NCBI GenBank assembly: GCA_028532815.1
Contig: JAQQAS010000005.1
Span: 1 to 64,000 of the forward strand
Origin: Pleomorphochaeta sp.
GTDB lineage: Bacteria; Spirochaetota; Spirochaetia; Sphaerochaetales; Sphaerochaetaceae
Direction of reading: 5' to 3'
DNA length: 64,000 nt
Shown piece by piece: positions 1 through 8,179 of this stretch. Under the pieces are notes generated by a model, which made no database searches, had not been told where the DNA came from, and saw only the letters and a program-made list of their open reading frames with translations. The first letter of the stretch is position 1, and the number at the start of each line of letters is the position of its first letter. The translations under genes and the position numbers were made by a program.

Positions 1-65
1 GTATTATTTACATATGTTTTTATATTAATATAATTTATTTATATATACAAAACATAAGTTTTAAT

Positions 66-138
66 ACAAGTGAAAATTATGATTTCTAAAAAATATAAAA
101 CAATATACTTGTTAAATAAAGAAGAACTTGTATATAAT
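66..138 (+). promoter_or_regulatory. promoter and repeated ACTTGT sites upstream of parA
   Basis: A -35-like TTGTTA (109-114) and a perfect -10 TATAAT (133-138), 18 bp apart, precede the ParA gene. The hexamer ACTTGT occurs at 107-112 and 126-131, and inverted (ACAAGT) at 66-71. One copy overlaps the -35 and one lies just before the -10. Such repeats are where a small ribbon-helix-helix partner of ParA would be expected to bind, as operator or centromere; that role is inferred. Bases 1-65 are very AT-rich and show nothing else I can name. Confidence 0.45.
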
Positions 139-162
139 AAATTGATATAAGGTTTTAAAGAT

Positions 163-924
163 ATGACAAAAACTATTGCTTTTCATTTACAAAAAGGTGG
201 GGTAGGAAAAACTACAATTTCTGGTACCCTAGCTTGCCAATCAGCGCTAGCTGGTATTCCAACTTTGCTAGTTGATTTAGATCCACAAGGCAATGCTTCT
301 TCTTGGTTTTTATCAAGTACACCTAAATGGGAATTATCTGACGTAGTTCAAGGTAAATGTTTTGCTAGTGATGCTATTGTGGCAGTTGAGCAAGTTCCTA
401 ATTTATATATATTACCAACTTTTGGAATTGGTGGTACCTTAAAATTATATTCAGAAACTAAATTAGCTGAGGAACCCTTTGTAATTCAAGATTTAATTCA
501 AGAGTTTAAAGGAAAATTTCAACACGTGATATTAGATTTATCTCCCGGTCTAGGGAGGTTAGAAAGATCAGCTCTTATTGCAAGTGATGAAGTTATAACT
601 CCAATGACCCCAGAAGCATTTAGTTTAGATGGATTAGAAATTTTTATAGACGAATTAAATAGATTAAAAAAGAATTTTAGAGCAGAAGTTATTCATGAAA
701 AGGTTGTAATAAATTCTTACGATGATAGAATTCGTCAACATAGAGATATATATGAGGCTGCAAGTAAGGGTAATTTTAGAATTTTTCAAATTCCTGTTGA
801 TCCTGTATTTAGAAAATCACAAGATAAAAATGTTGCACCTCAGTTGTTTAAAGAAAATGGAAAAGGATTAAAAGAAAAAACAAAGCTAACTTTTGAAGAA
901 ATGGAAAGCGAAATTTGGAGTTAA
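163..924 (+). CDS. parA: ParA/Soj-family partition ATPase
   Basis: A 253-residue P-loop ATPase of the ParA/MinD class. The deviant Walker A motif KGGVGKTT lies at residues 11-18 with its two lysines, the DLDPQGN (A') motif at about 38-44, and the Walker B-like LDLSPG at about 124-129. There is no N-terminal helix-turn-helix domain, so it resembles the short type Ib/Soj ATPases, which segregate plasmids or chromosomes by ATP-dependent patterning on the nucleoid. The next gene starts 2 bp after the stop and encodes a small ribbon-helix-helix-like protein, the usual partner of type Ib ParAs, rather than ParB. The AAGG before the ATG is a weak ribosome site. Whether it serves the chromosome or is left over from an integrated plasmid cannot be told. 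Confidence 0.9.
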   Translation: MTKTIAFHLQKGGVGKTTISGTLACQSALAGIPTLLVDLDPQGNASSWFLSSTPKWELSDVVQGKCFASDAIVAVEQVPNLYILPTFGIGGTLKLYSETKLAEEPFVIQDLIQEFKGKFQHVILDLSPGLGRLERSALIASDEVITPMTPEAFSLDGLEIFIDELNRLKKNFRAEVIHEKVVINSYDDRIRQHRDIYEAASKGNFRIFQIPVDPVFRKSQDKNVAPQLFKENGKGLKEKTKLTFEEMESEIWS

Positions 925-926
925 AA

Positions 927-1172
927 ATGGCATTAAAGAAAAACGACAACAGTTCAAGTCAATTAAGAGCGGATAAATTATTCAGTGAAAATATAAAAAA
1001 AGATGAGAAAGAAAAAAAGAGCCTTACAACTTTTTCTATTGAACCTTCTTTTAAAAAATCATTGGAAGCTCAATTTGATGAAATGGGCTTAGGATGGGCA
1101 TCTGGTATAAGATTTGCTTTGAAATTTTTTCAAAAGAATTTTAAATTCATCAACGATGATGATGATATGTAA
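927..1172 (+). CDS. small ribbon-helix-helix-like DNA-binding protein, ParA partner
   Basis: An 81-residue protein starting at ATG 927, six bases after a GGAG (917-920) that lies in the end of parA; an in-frame TTG at 915 is a poorer start. Residues 1-35 are polar and Lys-rich, as expected of a flexible tail. Residues about 36-72 show the ribbon-helix-helix pattern: a short beta strand (TTFSI), a helix (FKKSLEAQFDEMGLG) and a second helix (WASGIRFALKFF), followed by an acidic DDDD end. ParG/CopG-type proteins of this shape bind operator and centromere repeats and stimulate their ParA. The fold is my inference from the pattern; no family match was run. Translational coupling to parA supports a shared function. 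Confidence 0.7.
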   Translation: MALKKNDNSSSQLRADKLFSENIKKDEKEKKSLTTFSIEPSFKKSLEAQFDEMGLGWASGIRFALKFFQKNFKFINDDDDM

Positions 1173-1198
1173 TAATTTCTAATTAAAAATATTTTTGA

Positions 1199-1232
1199 AC
1201 TCTGGAATCTAGCATTTCAGAGTATTTTTTTT
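1199..1232 (+). terminator. intrinsic terminator of the parA operon
   Basis: The inverted repeat ACTCTGGA...TTCAGAGT (8 pairs, one G-U, loop about 8 bases) is followed by a run of eight T residues. It ends the parA pair 27 bp after the second stop codon. A second perfect hairpin without a T run, TTATTTTGT / ACAAAATAA, lies at 1270-1290 and could be an operator for the next gene. Confidence 0.85.
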
Positions 1233-1375
1233 CAAATTACTATTTTATATATTGTTTTGTACTTTAAGTTTATTTTGTTTCACAAAATAATAATTTGCAA
1301 TGATATATTAGTTGTTTTTTTTAACTGTATCAATTATTCTAAATCAAACAGAAAGAGAGGCTATTAAAGATTATT

Positions 1376-2971
1376 ATGGACACAAATTGGTGGCAAAAAG
1401 CTATATTTTATCAAATATTTTTAAGAAGCTTTAAAGATAGTAATAACGATGGAATTGGAGATTTTAACGGTTTAATTTCAAAGGTAGACTATCTAAAAGA
1501 GCTTGGTATTGATGCTATATATATAACACCTTTTTTCCCCTCACCATATTACGATAGTGGTTTCGATGTTACTAACTATTATGATATAGATAGTAAAGTT
1601 GGAACCATGGATGAATTCATTCATTTAATTGAAGTTCTCCATAGCAATGAATTGAAATTAGTAATTGATATTCCTATTAATCATACATCAATATTTCATG
1701 GTTGGTTTAAAAATAGCTGTGCATCTAAAGACAATGAATATAGTGATTATTATATTTGGTCTGATGAAATTCCCAATAACTGGATCTCAAACTTTGGAGG
1801 TAGTTCTTGGACTTTCAATGAAAAAAGAAAACAGTATTATATGCATTCTTTTTCAAAAGATTTACCAGATTTAAATTGGCGTTGTGAAGCTTTAGTTACT
1901 GAAATGCTTAATGTTTTTAAGCACTATTTAGATTTAGGTGTTGATGGGCTAAGACTAAGTTGTACGAATTTAATTATTAAAGACAAGGATTTAAGAGATA
2001 ATCCTAAATTTCCAGGTACTTTTAGAAATAGTTATTTAAAACAACGACATATATTTGATAGAAATAGGCCTTATTCTCATAAAATCATAAAGAGAATTAG
2101 ATCTTTAGTCGATACATATCAAGATAGGGTTTTGATTGGAGATATTGTTGTAGCTCCACCAGGGGAGCCTGAATTAGTAGCATCATATTACGGAGCATAT
2201 AAAGATGAATTACATTTAGCCTTTGATTATTCAATTGCAAATACTCCTATTAAACCAAAAAACTTTAGATTAGCTGCAAAGAGATGGGTAGAAGCCTGTG
2301 ATACATCTTGGCCTTGTTGGGTATTTTCAAATCATGATTATAAAAGATTGATGACCCGTCTCAATGGAAATATGAAGAAAACTAGACTTGTTACTATGTT
2401 TTTAATGACCCAAAGAGGGACTCCCTTTTTATACTATGGTGAAGAATTGGGTTTAGAAGATTCAATTATTCCTAAAAAAGTTCAAAAAGATCTACAAAGA
2501 AAACAACTTTTCTTTTTTCAAAATAGTAGAGATGGTGCAAGAGGTCCAATGCTATGGGATACCACCCCTTATGGTGGTTTTTCACAAGTTAAACCCTATT
2601 TACCACAAGGCAATATCAAAAAATGCTTAGAAATTCAAAAAGAAAAAGATGTATCTATTTTCAAATATTATAAAAAGTTTATTGCTTTAAGAAATAGCCA
2701 TAAGGCCCTTATTGAAGGAGATGTAGCTTTTATTGATGTAAATGATGATAATATTATTTCTTATATTAGAAGTAGTGAGGATGAGGCCTTCCTTGTTTTA
2801 TTAAACTTCTCTAGAAAAAAAAGAACAATTAAATTTAGTTCAATAGATCTACCTTTTTTAGCAAAAGAATCAATATTTTCCACCAATCCATTAGCAAAAA
2901 GCCCTGATTTTAATAATAAAGAAATCTTACTCCATCCATATGAAGGTGCAATATATTCTATTGATTTTTAG
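1376..2971 (+). CDS. GH13 alpha-glucosidase homologue lacking catalytic nucleophile and acid (pseudoenzyme candidate)
   Basis: A 531-residue protein collinear with oligo-1,6-glucosidase/TreC-type GH13 enzymes: N-terminal WWQKAIFYQI, conserved region I DIPINH (residues 98-103), region IV SNHD (D321), the GARGPMLWD loop and a C-terminal beta domain. The two residues that make these enzymes hydrolases are changed. In region II the usual GFRLD is GLRLS (Ser195 for the nucleophile Asp), and in region III the usual GE is GD (Asp256 for the acid Glu). Both changes are visible in the DNA (agt at 1958, gat at 2141). The frame is otherwise intact and full length, so this is not simple decay. It is predicted to bind but not hydrolyse a glucoside. 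No signal peptide is seen. The ribosome site is weak. A membrane EIIC protein follows. Confidence 0.85.
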   Translation: MDTNWWQKAIFYQIFLRSFKDSNNDGIGDFNGLISKVDYLKELGIDAIYITPFFPSPYYDSGFDVTNYYDIDSKVGTMDEFIHLIEVLHSNELKLVIDIPINHTSIFHGWFKNSCASKDNEYSDYYIWSDEIPNNWISNFGGSSWTFNEKRKQYYMHSFSKDLPDLNWRCEALVTEMLNVFKHYLDLGVDGLRLSCTNLIIKDKDLRDNPKFPGTFRNSYLKQRHIFDRNRPYSHKIIKRIRSLVDTYQDRVLIGDIVVAPPGEPELVASYYGAYKDELHLAFDYSIANTPIKPKNFRLAAKRWVEACDTSWPCWVFSNHDYKRLMTRLNGNMKKTRLVTMFLMTQRGTPFLYYGEELGLEDSIIPKKVQKDLQRKQLFFFQNSRDGARGPMLWDTTPYGGFSQVKPYLPQGNIKKCLEIQKEKDVSIFKYYKKFIALRNSHKALIEGDVAFIDVNDDNIISYIRSSEDEAFLVLLNFSRKKRTIKFSSIDLPFLAKESIFSTNPLAKSPDFNNKEILLHPYEGAIYSIDF

Positions 2972-3083
2972 GCTTTACATACTTAGATAATTTTATTATA
3001 GTTCAAAGTAAATGGAGGCCTGTTATTAAACAATAGATTTAATATCAGCTAAGTCATCCAACCCTATATATAAGGATTTTATT

Positions 3084-4133
3084 ATGAATAAGAATTCACA
3101 AGATAATCCCAAAAAAATAAAGAAGGTTGGTGACTATATCATTAATGCCTTAAATGGTATGGCCCAAGGTCTCTTTGCTTCTTTAATTATTGGATTAATC
3201 ATCAAACAAGTCGGAACTTACCTAAATTTACCTTTTCTAATTAGTTTTGGTACAGTAGCTCAGTATTTAACAGGACCGGCTATAGGCTTAGGGGTAGCTT
3301 TATTTGTTAATGCACCTAAGCTTGGTGTTTTAAGTGCAGCTGTAGCAGGTGCTATTGGTGCTGGAACGTTTGTTTTATCAGGAGATGGCTCAATAGCTAG
3401 TGTTGCAATAGGTGAGCCTGTTGGAGCTCTTTTAGCTAGTTTGGTTGGAGCTGAAGTTGCAAAACTAGTTAGCCAGAAAACAAAAGTTGATATTATGGTT
3501 ATACCTATTTGTACAATTATTGCTGGTGGTCTAGTTGGAATATTTGTATCTCCTTATGTAAGTTCAATGATGAAAGCTTTAGGTTTATTTATTAATTCGC
3601 TTACAACCTTGTATCCTTTACCTATGGGTATATTAGTTGCAACAGTTGTAGGAATGGTTCTAACACTTCCAATATCTTCCGCTGCAATTTGTATTAGTCT
3701 TGGAATATCAGGTTTGGCAGCTGGCGCTGCAACTGTTGGTTGTAGTGCTCAAATGATAGGTTTTGCAGTAATTTCCTATAGAGAAAATAAGATGGGTGGT
3801 TTAATTTCACAAGGAATTGGAACTAGTATGTTACAAGTTCCTAATATTATTCACAATCCATTAATTTGGATTCCTCCTACATTGACAGCAGCTTTAATTG
3901 GACCTCTATCAACTGTGGTGTTTAAAATGGAAAACAATGCAGCCGGTGCTGGTATGGGAACAAGTGGTTTAGTTGGTCAATTTAATACTATTGCTGTAAT
4001 GGGTACAAGTGCACTTCCTAAGGTTATATTATTACACTTTATTCTTCCTGCAGTACTATCTCTCTTAATCGCATTCTTTATGAGAAGAAAAGGCTGGATT
4101 AAAGATGGAGATATGAAATTATTCAATGATTAA
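3084..4133 (+). CDS. EIIC-type PTS membrane permease (PTS_EIIC_2-like), no IIA/IIB domains
   Basis: A 349-residue, very hydrophobic protein with about nine or ten membrane segments and many Gly/Ala-rich motifs such as GPAIGLGVALFVNAP and the GAGMGTSGLVGQ block near residue 290. This pattern fits the PTS_EIIC_2 family of sugar-permease-like proteins. No IIA or IIB phosphorylation domain is fused to it and none is encoded nearby, so either it is an orphan IIC or it works without phosphotransfer; the substrate is unknown. It starts at ATG 3084 after an AAGGA. It follows the degenerate GH13 gene by 112 bp in the same direction, which suggests a common role in carbohydrate sensing or uptake, but no promoter evidence proves an operon. 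Confidence 0.75.
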   Translation: MNKNSQDNPKKIKKVGDYIINALNGMAQGLFASLIIGLIIKQVGTYLNLPFLISFGTVAQYLTGPAIGLGVALFVNAPKLGVLSAAVAGAIGAGTFVLSGDGSIASVAIGEPVGALLASLVGAEVAKLVSQKTKVDIMVIPICTIIAGGLVGIFVSPYVSSMMKALGLFINSLTTLYPLPMGILVATVVGMVLTLPISSAAICISLGISGLAAGAATVGCSAQMIGFAVISYRENKMGGLISQGIGTSMLQVPNIIHNPLIWIPPTLTAALIGPLSTVVFKMENNAAGAGMGTSGLVGQFNTIAVMGTSALPKVILLHFILPAVLSLLIAFFMRRKGWIKDGDMKLFND

Positions 4134-4144
4134 TTAATAAGACT

Positions 4145-4166
4145 ACAGGGCAATTATTTGCCCTGT
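4145..4166. terminator. hairpin between convergent genes
   Basis: ACAGGGCAA (4145-4153) and TTGCCCTGT (4158-4166) form a 9-bp stem with a 4-base loop. It overlaps the stop codon of the minus-strand helicase and lies 11 bp past the EIIC stop. Neither side has a good T run, so it is a weak terminator at best, but its place between convergent genes fits that role. Confidence 0.45.
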
Positions 4167-6151
4167 AATCTAGCTCTCATTGCTGCAAAAGAATTACTTA
4201 TTTCTGATTTAGGAATGAGTCTATTTTCAGCTTCATCAATTAGATTTTCAGGTATTTCTTGAATAAATCTAGAAGGAGCACTTTGTATAATTTGAGTGCC
4301 TCTGATTCTGTTTTTTGCAGAACTAATAATTAATTTTTCTTTGGCTCTAGTAATTGCAACATAGAATAGTCTTCTCTCTTCATCAATGTTTTTAGGGTTT
4401 TCTTCGATTGCTCTTTGGCTTGGGATAATATGATCTTCTATCCCAACTAAGTATACAATGTCAAACTCAAGACCTTTTGATGCATGCATAGTCATTATAT
4501 TTACACTAGTTTTATTTTCATCATCATTGTCTTTTCCATTTAATAAAATTCTATTAACCCAATTCTCTAAAGAAGCTCCCTCATTAAAATAGTTTTGTTC
4601 CCATTTTCTTAACATATCAGAAAGTATATTGATACCTTTTAATTTGTATAAAACAGCTTTTTCACTATTATTTTCTTCAATTAAAAAATCTTTGTAATTT
4701 ATTTCTAGAATTAAGTGGTTTAGAACTTTGTACCTAGTTTTATCTTCATTTTCTTCAAATTCCCTAGAATATTTTTCAATTAAATTATATACAAATTTTA
4801 AAGAATTTCTTGTGGTATCTCTAATTTTGTAATCGTTTGAATACGCCATGATTGCAAGGGCAGAATATAATGAAACGTTATGAGTATTAGCAACGTCTTT
4901 TATTTTATCTATTGTAACTCTTCCAATTGATCTTCTCGGAGTATTAATAATTCTTAAAAAATTAACATCATCATCTGGGTTTATTATTACTTTTAAATAA
5001 CTTAATATATCTTTTATTTCTTTTCGCTCAAAAAGAGATTTGCCTCCACTGACGTGACAACTAACATCTCTCATCATAAGAGCAGATTCAAATGCAGGTA
5101 TTAAAGCATTAGTTCTTGTAAGAATAGCAAAGTTATTAAATTTTATATTTTCCTTTTTATGGAGCTCAATAATTTCTCTTGCAACTTGATTTGCTTCTTT
5201 TTCACCATCATCTGGTCTAATTAAATATATATTTGTACCTTTATCACTTTTGGTCCATAACTTTTTATCTTTTCTTTGTTTGTTATTTGTGATCAGATTA
5301 TTAGCAGCATCAAGTATCGTTTTACTACTTCTATAGTTTCTCTCTAACATTATTTCTTTACGCTCTGGAAAGTCCTTTTCAAACATTAATATGTTCTCAT
5401 AATTAGCACCTCTCCAAGAATAAATACTTTGGTCATCATCCCCGACAACACATAAATTTCTATTTTTATCAGCTAATGCTTTAACGAGTCTATATTGAGA
5501 TATTGAAGTATCTTGAAATTCATCTACTAAAATATATTTAAATCTATTACTTGTTTTTTCTAAAATTTCAGGTAATTTTTCAAATAATTCTAAAGGTTTT
5601 ACTATTAAATCATCAAAATCAACAGCATTATAAGTTTTTAAATATTTCTGATATTCATTAATTAGAATTTTGGTATTTTCGGCCGTATTATTATTTATTT
5701 CTAATCTTTTTGTTTTATATTTACTAATATAATCTTGAACATCGGATAGATTGAAAGCATCTATAGACCAGCCAAGGTTAATGATTACTTGTTTAATAAG
5801 GGATAATTTATCATTAGTATCATAAATTGTAAAATTATTTTTCCATCCTAAATGATGGATATGTTGTTTTAAGAGTCCTAATCCAAAAGAGTGGAAAGTT
5901 GTAGTTGTAAGATGCTTTAATTCTTTTTTAGTTAAATTTCTTATTCTTTGACCCATTTCTTTTGCAGCTTTGTTGGTGAAGGTTAAAGCCAATATATTTC
6001 TTTCATCTATATTGTTTTCTAGCATGTGAGCAATTCTATATGTCAACATTCTAGTTTTTCCACTACCAGCACCCGCAATAATTAATAGCGGACCATCAAT
6101 TGTTGAGGCCGCTATGTATTGTTCGTTATTTAATTCTTTTTTTAAGTCCAT
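4154..6151 (-). CDS. superfamily 1A DNA helicase (UvrD/PcrA/Rep type)
   Basis: A 665-residue helicase. Q motif and Walker A (GAGSGKT) lie at about residues 26-32, motif II with VDEFQDT at about 210, motif III with GDDDQSIYSWRGA at about 238-250, motif IV LERNYRS, and motifs V-VI with MHASKGLEFD and VAITRA near the C-terminus. These proteins unwind 3'-tailed DNA for repair, replication restart and removal of bound proteins. The length is close to Rep (about 670) and shorter than UvrD or PcrA (about 720), and I see no long C-terminal tail, so I do not choose among the three names. Downstream of the DUF362 gene by 22 bp on the same strand, so probably co-transcribed. Confidence 0.9.
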   Translation of the reverse strand: MDLKKELNNEQYIAASTIDGPLLIIAGAGSGKTRMLTYRIAHMLENNIDERNILALTFTNKAAKEMGQRIRNLTKKELKHLTTTTFHSFGLGLLKQHIHHLGWKNNFTIYDTNDKLSLIKQVIINLGWSIDAFNLSDVQDYISKYKTKRLEINNNTAENTKILINEYQKYLKTYNAVDFDDLIVKPLELFEKLPEILEKTSNRFKYILVDEFQDTSISQYRLVKALADKNRNLCVVGDDDQSIYSWRGANYENILMFEKDFPERKEIMLERNYRSSKTILDAANNLITNNKQRKDKKLWTKSDKGTNIYLIRPDDGEKEANQVAREIIELHKKENIKFNNFAILTRTNALIPAFESALMMRDVSCHVSGGKSLFERKEIKDILSYLKVIINPDDDVNFLRIINTPRRSIGRVTIDKIKDVANTHNVSLYSALAIMAYSNDYKIRDTTRNSLKFVYNLIEKYSREFEENEDKTRYKVLNHLILEINYKDFLIEENNSEKAVLYKLKGINILSDMLRKWEQNYFNEGASLENWVNRILLNGKDNDDENKTSVNIMTMHASKGLEFDIVYLVGIEDHIIPSQRAIEENPKNIDEERRLFYVAITRAKEKLIISSAKNRIRGTQIIQSAPSRFIQEIPENLIDEAENRLIPKSEISNSFAAMRARLQGK

Positions 6152-6173
6152 AAGTTCCTATTGGTTTTGAAAT

Positions 6174-7223
6174 CTATTTTATTTTAATCGCTTTTGCTGG
6201 ACATACTTCATGGCAGCAATAGCATCTAACGCATTTTTCCTCATCAATAACAATTTTTTTCTTTTGAAGAGTTAGTGCGTTAGCGGGGCATATCTTAATA
6301 CATTTTTTACATCTTATACAACGATCAGCAATAAAAGTAGGTGCAGGGCGCTGTGTTGGAACAGTATCTTTACCTATTCTCTTATAGTCTTTAATAATTA
6401 AATCATTTGCATTAAGTTTGCTATAAGTTATTTCATCAATTTTAGTGGTTTCTGTTAATCGTTTTTTTATAGCATATTTTATTATTGGAATATCTAATGG
6501 ATTGTGTCCCATTATAATAGCTTGGCTAATATCTAAGGCGAGTGCATCGTTACTAGCCATTAATAGACCAACTTTTTTAGGATCCCCATTACCAGGTCCT
6601 GCTCCTTCCATACCTACAATTGCATCCATTATTGCAAATTCTGTTTTGCTCACACTAAATAATCCACAAATCATTTTAGCAAAGCCTTTTTTTGTTGGAT
6701 TGTGAACATGTTGTTTGCTTTTATTTAGTCCTGGAACTAGACCAAACATATTTTTTATAGCTCCTGTTGTAGTCATTAGCTCATGCGTTTTAAATTTTGC
6801 AACTGAAATACAAAAATCTACTTCATCTAAAGTTTTAGTAACAGCAATTTTTCTATCTATAAAAGGTATTTTTTTCTTTTTTGTTTTTTTATGGAAATTA
6901 ACCCATTCTACATCTTCATCTTTGCAGACTTGATAAATCTTGGATTTTTTTGGTTTGAATTTAGGGGAGTGAAGGCCAGGGGAGTCTCCAACTAATATTT
7001 TTTTAGCATCCATTTCTTTTAATAGTCTAATCAAAGCTGTTAAAACTGCAGGATGAGTTGTTATACAAGCTTCTGGTTTGGAGTCTGATAAAATATTTGG
7101 TTTTAATAAAATAGTTTTATTTTTGACTTTAGGCATATCAGAATTTTCAATTATATCTTTTAATACCTTATAAACATTTTCAATTTCATAGTCTTCACAT
7201 CTTTCAATACTAACAATACTCAT
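6174..7223 (-). CDS. DUF362 domain protein with two 4Fe-4S ferredoxin clusters
   Basis: A 349-residue protein. Residues about 1-275 match the DUF362 pattern (KPNI, AKFKTHELMTTTGAIKNMFG, a GDSPG near residue 100). The C-terminus holds two ferredoxin motifs, CIRCKKCIKICP and CVRCYCCHEVCP, each with four cysteines for a 4Fe-4S cluster. The substrate of DUF362 proteins is not settled; an electron-transfer or iron-sulphur-linked role follows from the clusters only. The start ATG (7221-7223) overlaps the stop of the upstream methyltransferase by 4 bp (ATGA) and has an AGGAG eight bases upstream, so the two are translationally coupled. Confidence 0.85.
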   Translation of the reverse strand: MSIVSIERCEDYEIENVYKVLKDIIENSDMPKVKNKTILLKPNILSDSKPEACITTHPAVLTALIRLLKEMDAKKILVGDSPGLHSPKFKPKKSKIYQVCKDEDVEWVNFHKKTKKKKIPFIDRKIAVTKTLDEVDFCISVAKFKTHELMTTTGAIKNMFGLVPGLNKSKQHVHNPTKKGFAKMICGLFSVSKTEFAIMDAIVGMEGAGPGNGDPKKVGLLMASNDALALDISQAIIMGHNPLDIPIIKYAIKKRLTETTKIDEITYSKLNANDLIIKDYKRIGKDTVPTQRPAPTFIADRCIRCKKCIKICPANALTLQKKKIVIDEEKCVRCYCCHEVCPAKAIKIK

Positions 7224-8008
7224 TTTTTTCTCCTAATTAAGCAAAAATAAAGTGGACCTCTATTTTTACTAACATCGGGTAACACAATTTTACCAAATTC
7301 TCTATCTTCTGCAATATCGCATTCGAAGTTGATTAACTCGAATCGATCTTTTCTTTTTTTAAATAATTTTTTAATTACATCTTCATCTTCTAGAGGTGTA
7401 ATTGCACAAGTTGAATATAAGATAGTACCACCAACTTTTACAGCTTCGAGGGCAGCTGCTAACATGGCAAATTGTTGGTATGCTAAATGTTTTGGTCTAT
7501 TTAATGACCATTGTTTTAAGTAGGATGGATCACTTAATACATGCCTTTCACTAGAACAAGGTGCATCTAATAATATTTTATCATATACTTCTTGTTCAAA
7601 TAATCCCCATTTAGTGGAATCATGTCCAGTAATAGAAATATTTTTTCTATATTCTTCTTTTAAATGGGAGTCAATTACATTGTGTAACCTAGCTCTTCTT
7701 TTACTCGATCTATCATTTGATGTTAAATGCCCAGTTCCTTTTAATTTAGAAGCTAAGACTAAAGACTTGCCTCCTGGTGCTGCACACATATCAAGAACAT
7801 TATCTCCTTCCTTTATATCGAGAAGGTTTACACAAAAAAGGGAAGCTTCGTCAAAAAAATATGGTTTTTCTAAATTTTTAGAAAATTCAATATTTTCTTT
7901 TTCTTTTAATAAAGCAACTTTTAAATCATCCCATCTATCTTGAAATAGGGATTTGTAGTAGTTATTAAATTCAGCTGCTCTATCTATATTTTTCTTTTTT
8001 TTAGCCAT
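7220..8008 (-). CDS. RsmB/NOP2/NSUN-family RNA cytosine-C5 methyltransferase
   Basis: A 262-residue SAM-dependent methyltransferase. Motif I is DMCAAPGGK (about residues 73-81), motif IV is DAPCSSER with the PC cysteine (about 149-156), and the TC motif with the catalytic cysteine is STCAITPLEDE (about 199-209). This pair of cysteines defines the 16S rRNA m5C enzymes (RsmB/RsmF) and their NSUN relatives. It is short: E. coli RsmF is about 480 residues, and there is neither an N-terminal NusB domain nor a C-terminal PUA-like extension, so the target base cannot be named. No Shine-Dalgarno sequence precedes the ATG; a -10 hexamer ends seven bases before it. Confidence 0.88.
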   Translation of the reverse strand: MAKKKKNIDRAAEFNNYYKSLFQDRWDDLKVALLKEKENIEFSKNLEKPYFFDEASLFCVNLLDIKEGDNVLDMCAAPGGKSLVLASKLKGTGHLTSNDRSSKRRARLHNVIDSHLKEEYRKNISITGHDSTKWGLFEQEVYDKILLDAPCSSERHVLSDPSYLKQWSLNRPKHLAYQQFAMLAAALEAVKVGGTILYSTCAITPLEDEDVIKKLFKKRKDRFELINFECDIAEDREFGKIVLPDVSKNRGPLYFCLIRRKK

Positions 8009-8015
8009 ATTGAAT

Positions 8016-8044
8016 ATTATAGCTTTATTTGTCTTAATTTTGAA
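8016..8044 (-). promoter_or_regulatory. promoter placed for a leaderless or near-leaderless mRNA (methyltransferase operon)
   Basis: On the minus strand a -35-like TTCAAA (8039-8044) and a perfect -10 TATAAT (8016-8021) are 17 bp apart. Only seven bases separate the -10 from the ATG at 8008, where transcription would start, and no Shine-Dalgarno sequence is present. Confidence 0.5.
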
Positions 8045-8145
8045 TACTTTTATAAATAATTTGAGATTTATTATTTATTGTATGTAGTTTGACTGTATTT
8101 AATAGTGAATAAACAATTATTAACAAAATTAGGTGATAAAGTTAC

Positions 8146-8173
8146 TTTACAAATTAATTGATGCCTTTATTAT
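8146..8173 (+). promoter_or_regulatory. promoter placed for a leaderless ccdA mRNA
   Basis: TTTACA (8146-8151) and TATTAT (8168-8173) with a 16-bp spacer. The -10 ends six bases before the ATG at 8180, so the predicted first transcribed base is at or next to the start codon. No Shine-Dalgarno sequence lies between. Confidence 0.5.
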
Positions 8174-8179
8174 ATAAGC

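Noticed and set aside
6445-6933. Plus-strand open frames opposite the DUF362 gene
   Set aside because: They lie wholly within a well-supported gene on the other strand, have no ribosome sites, and match no family.
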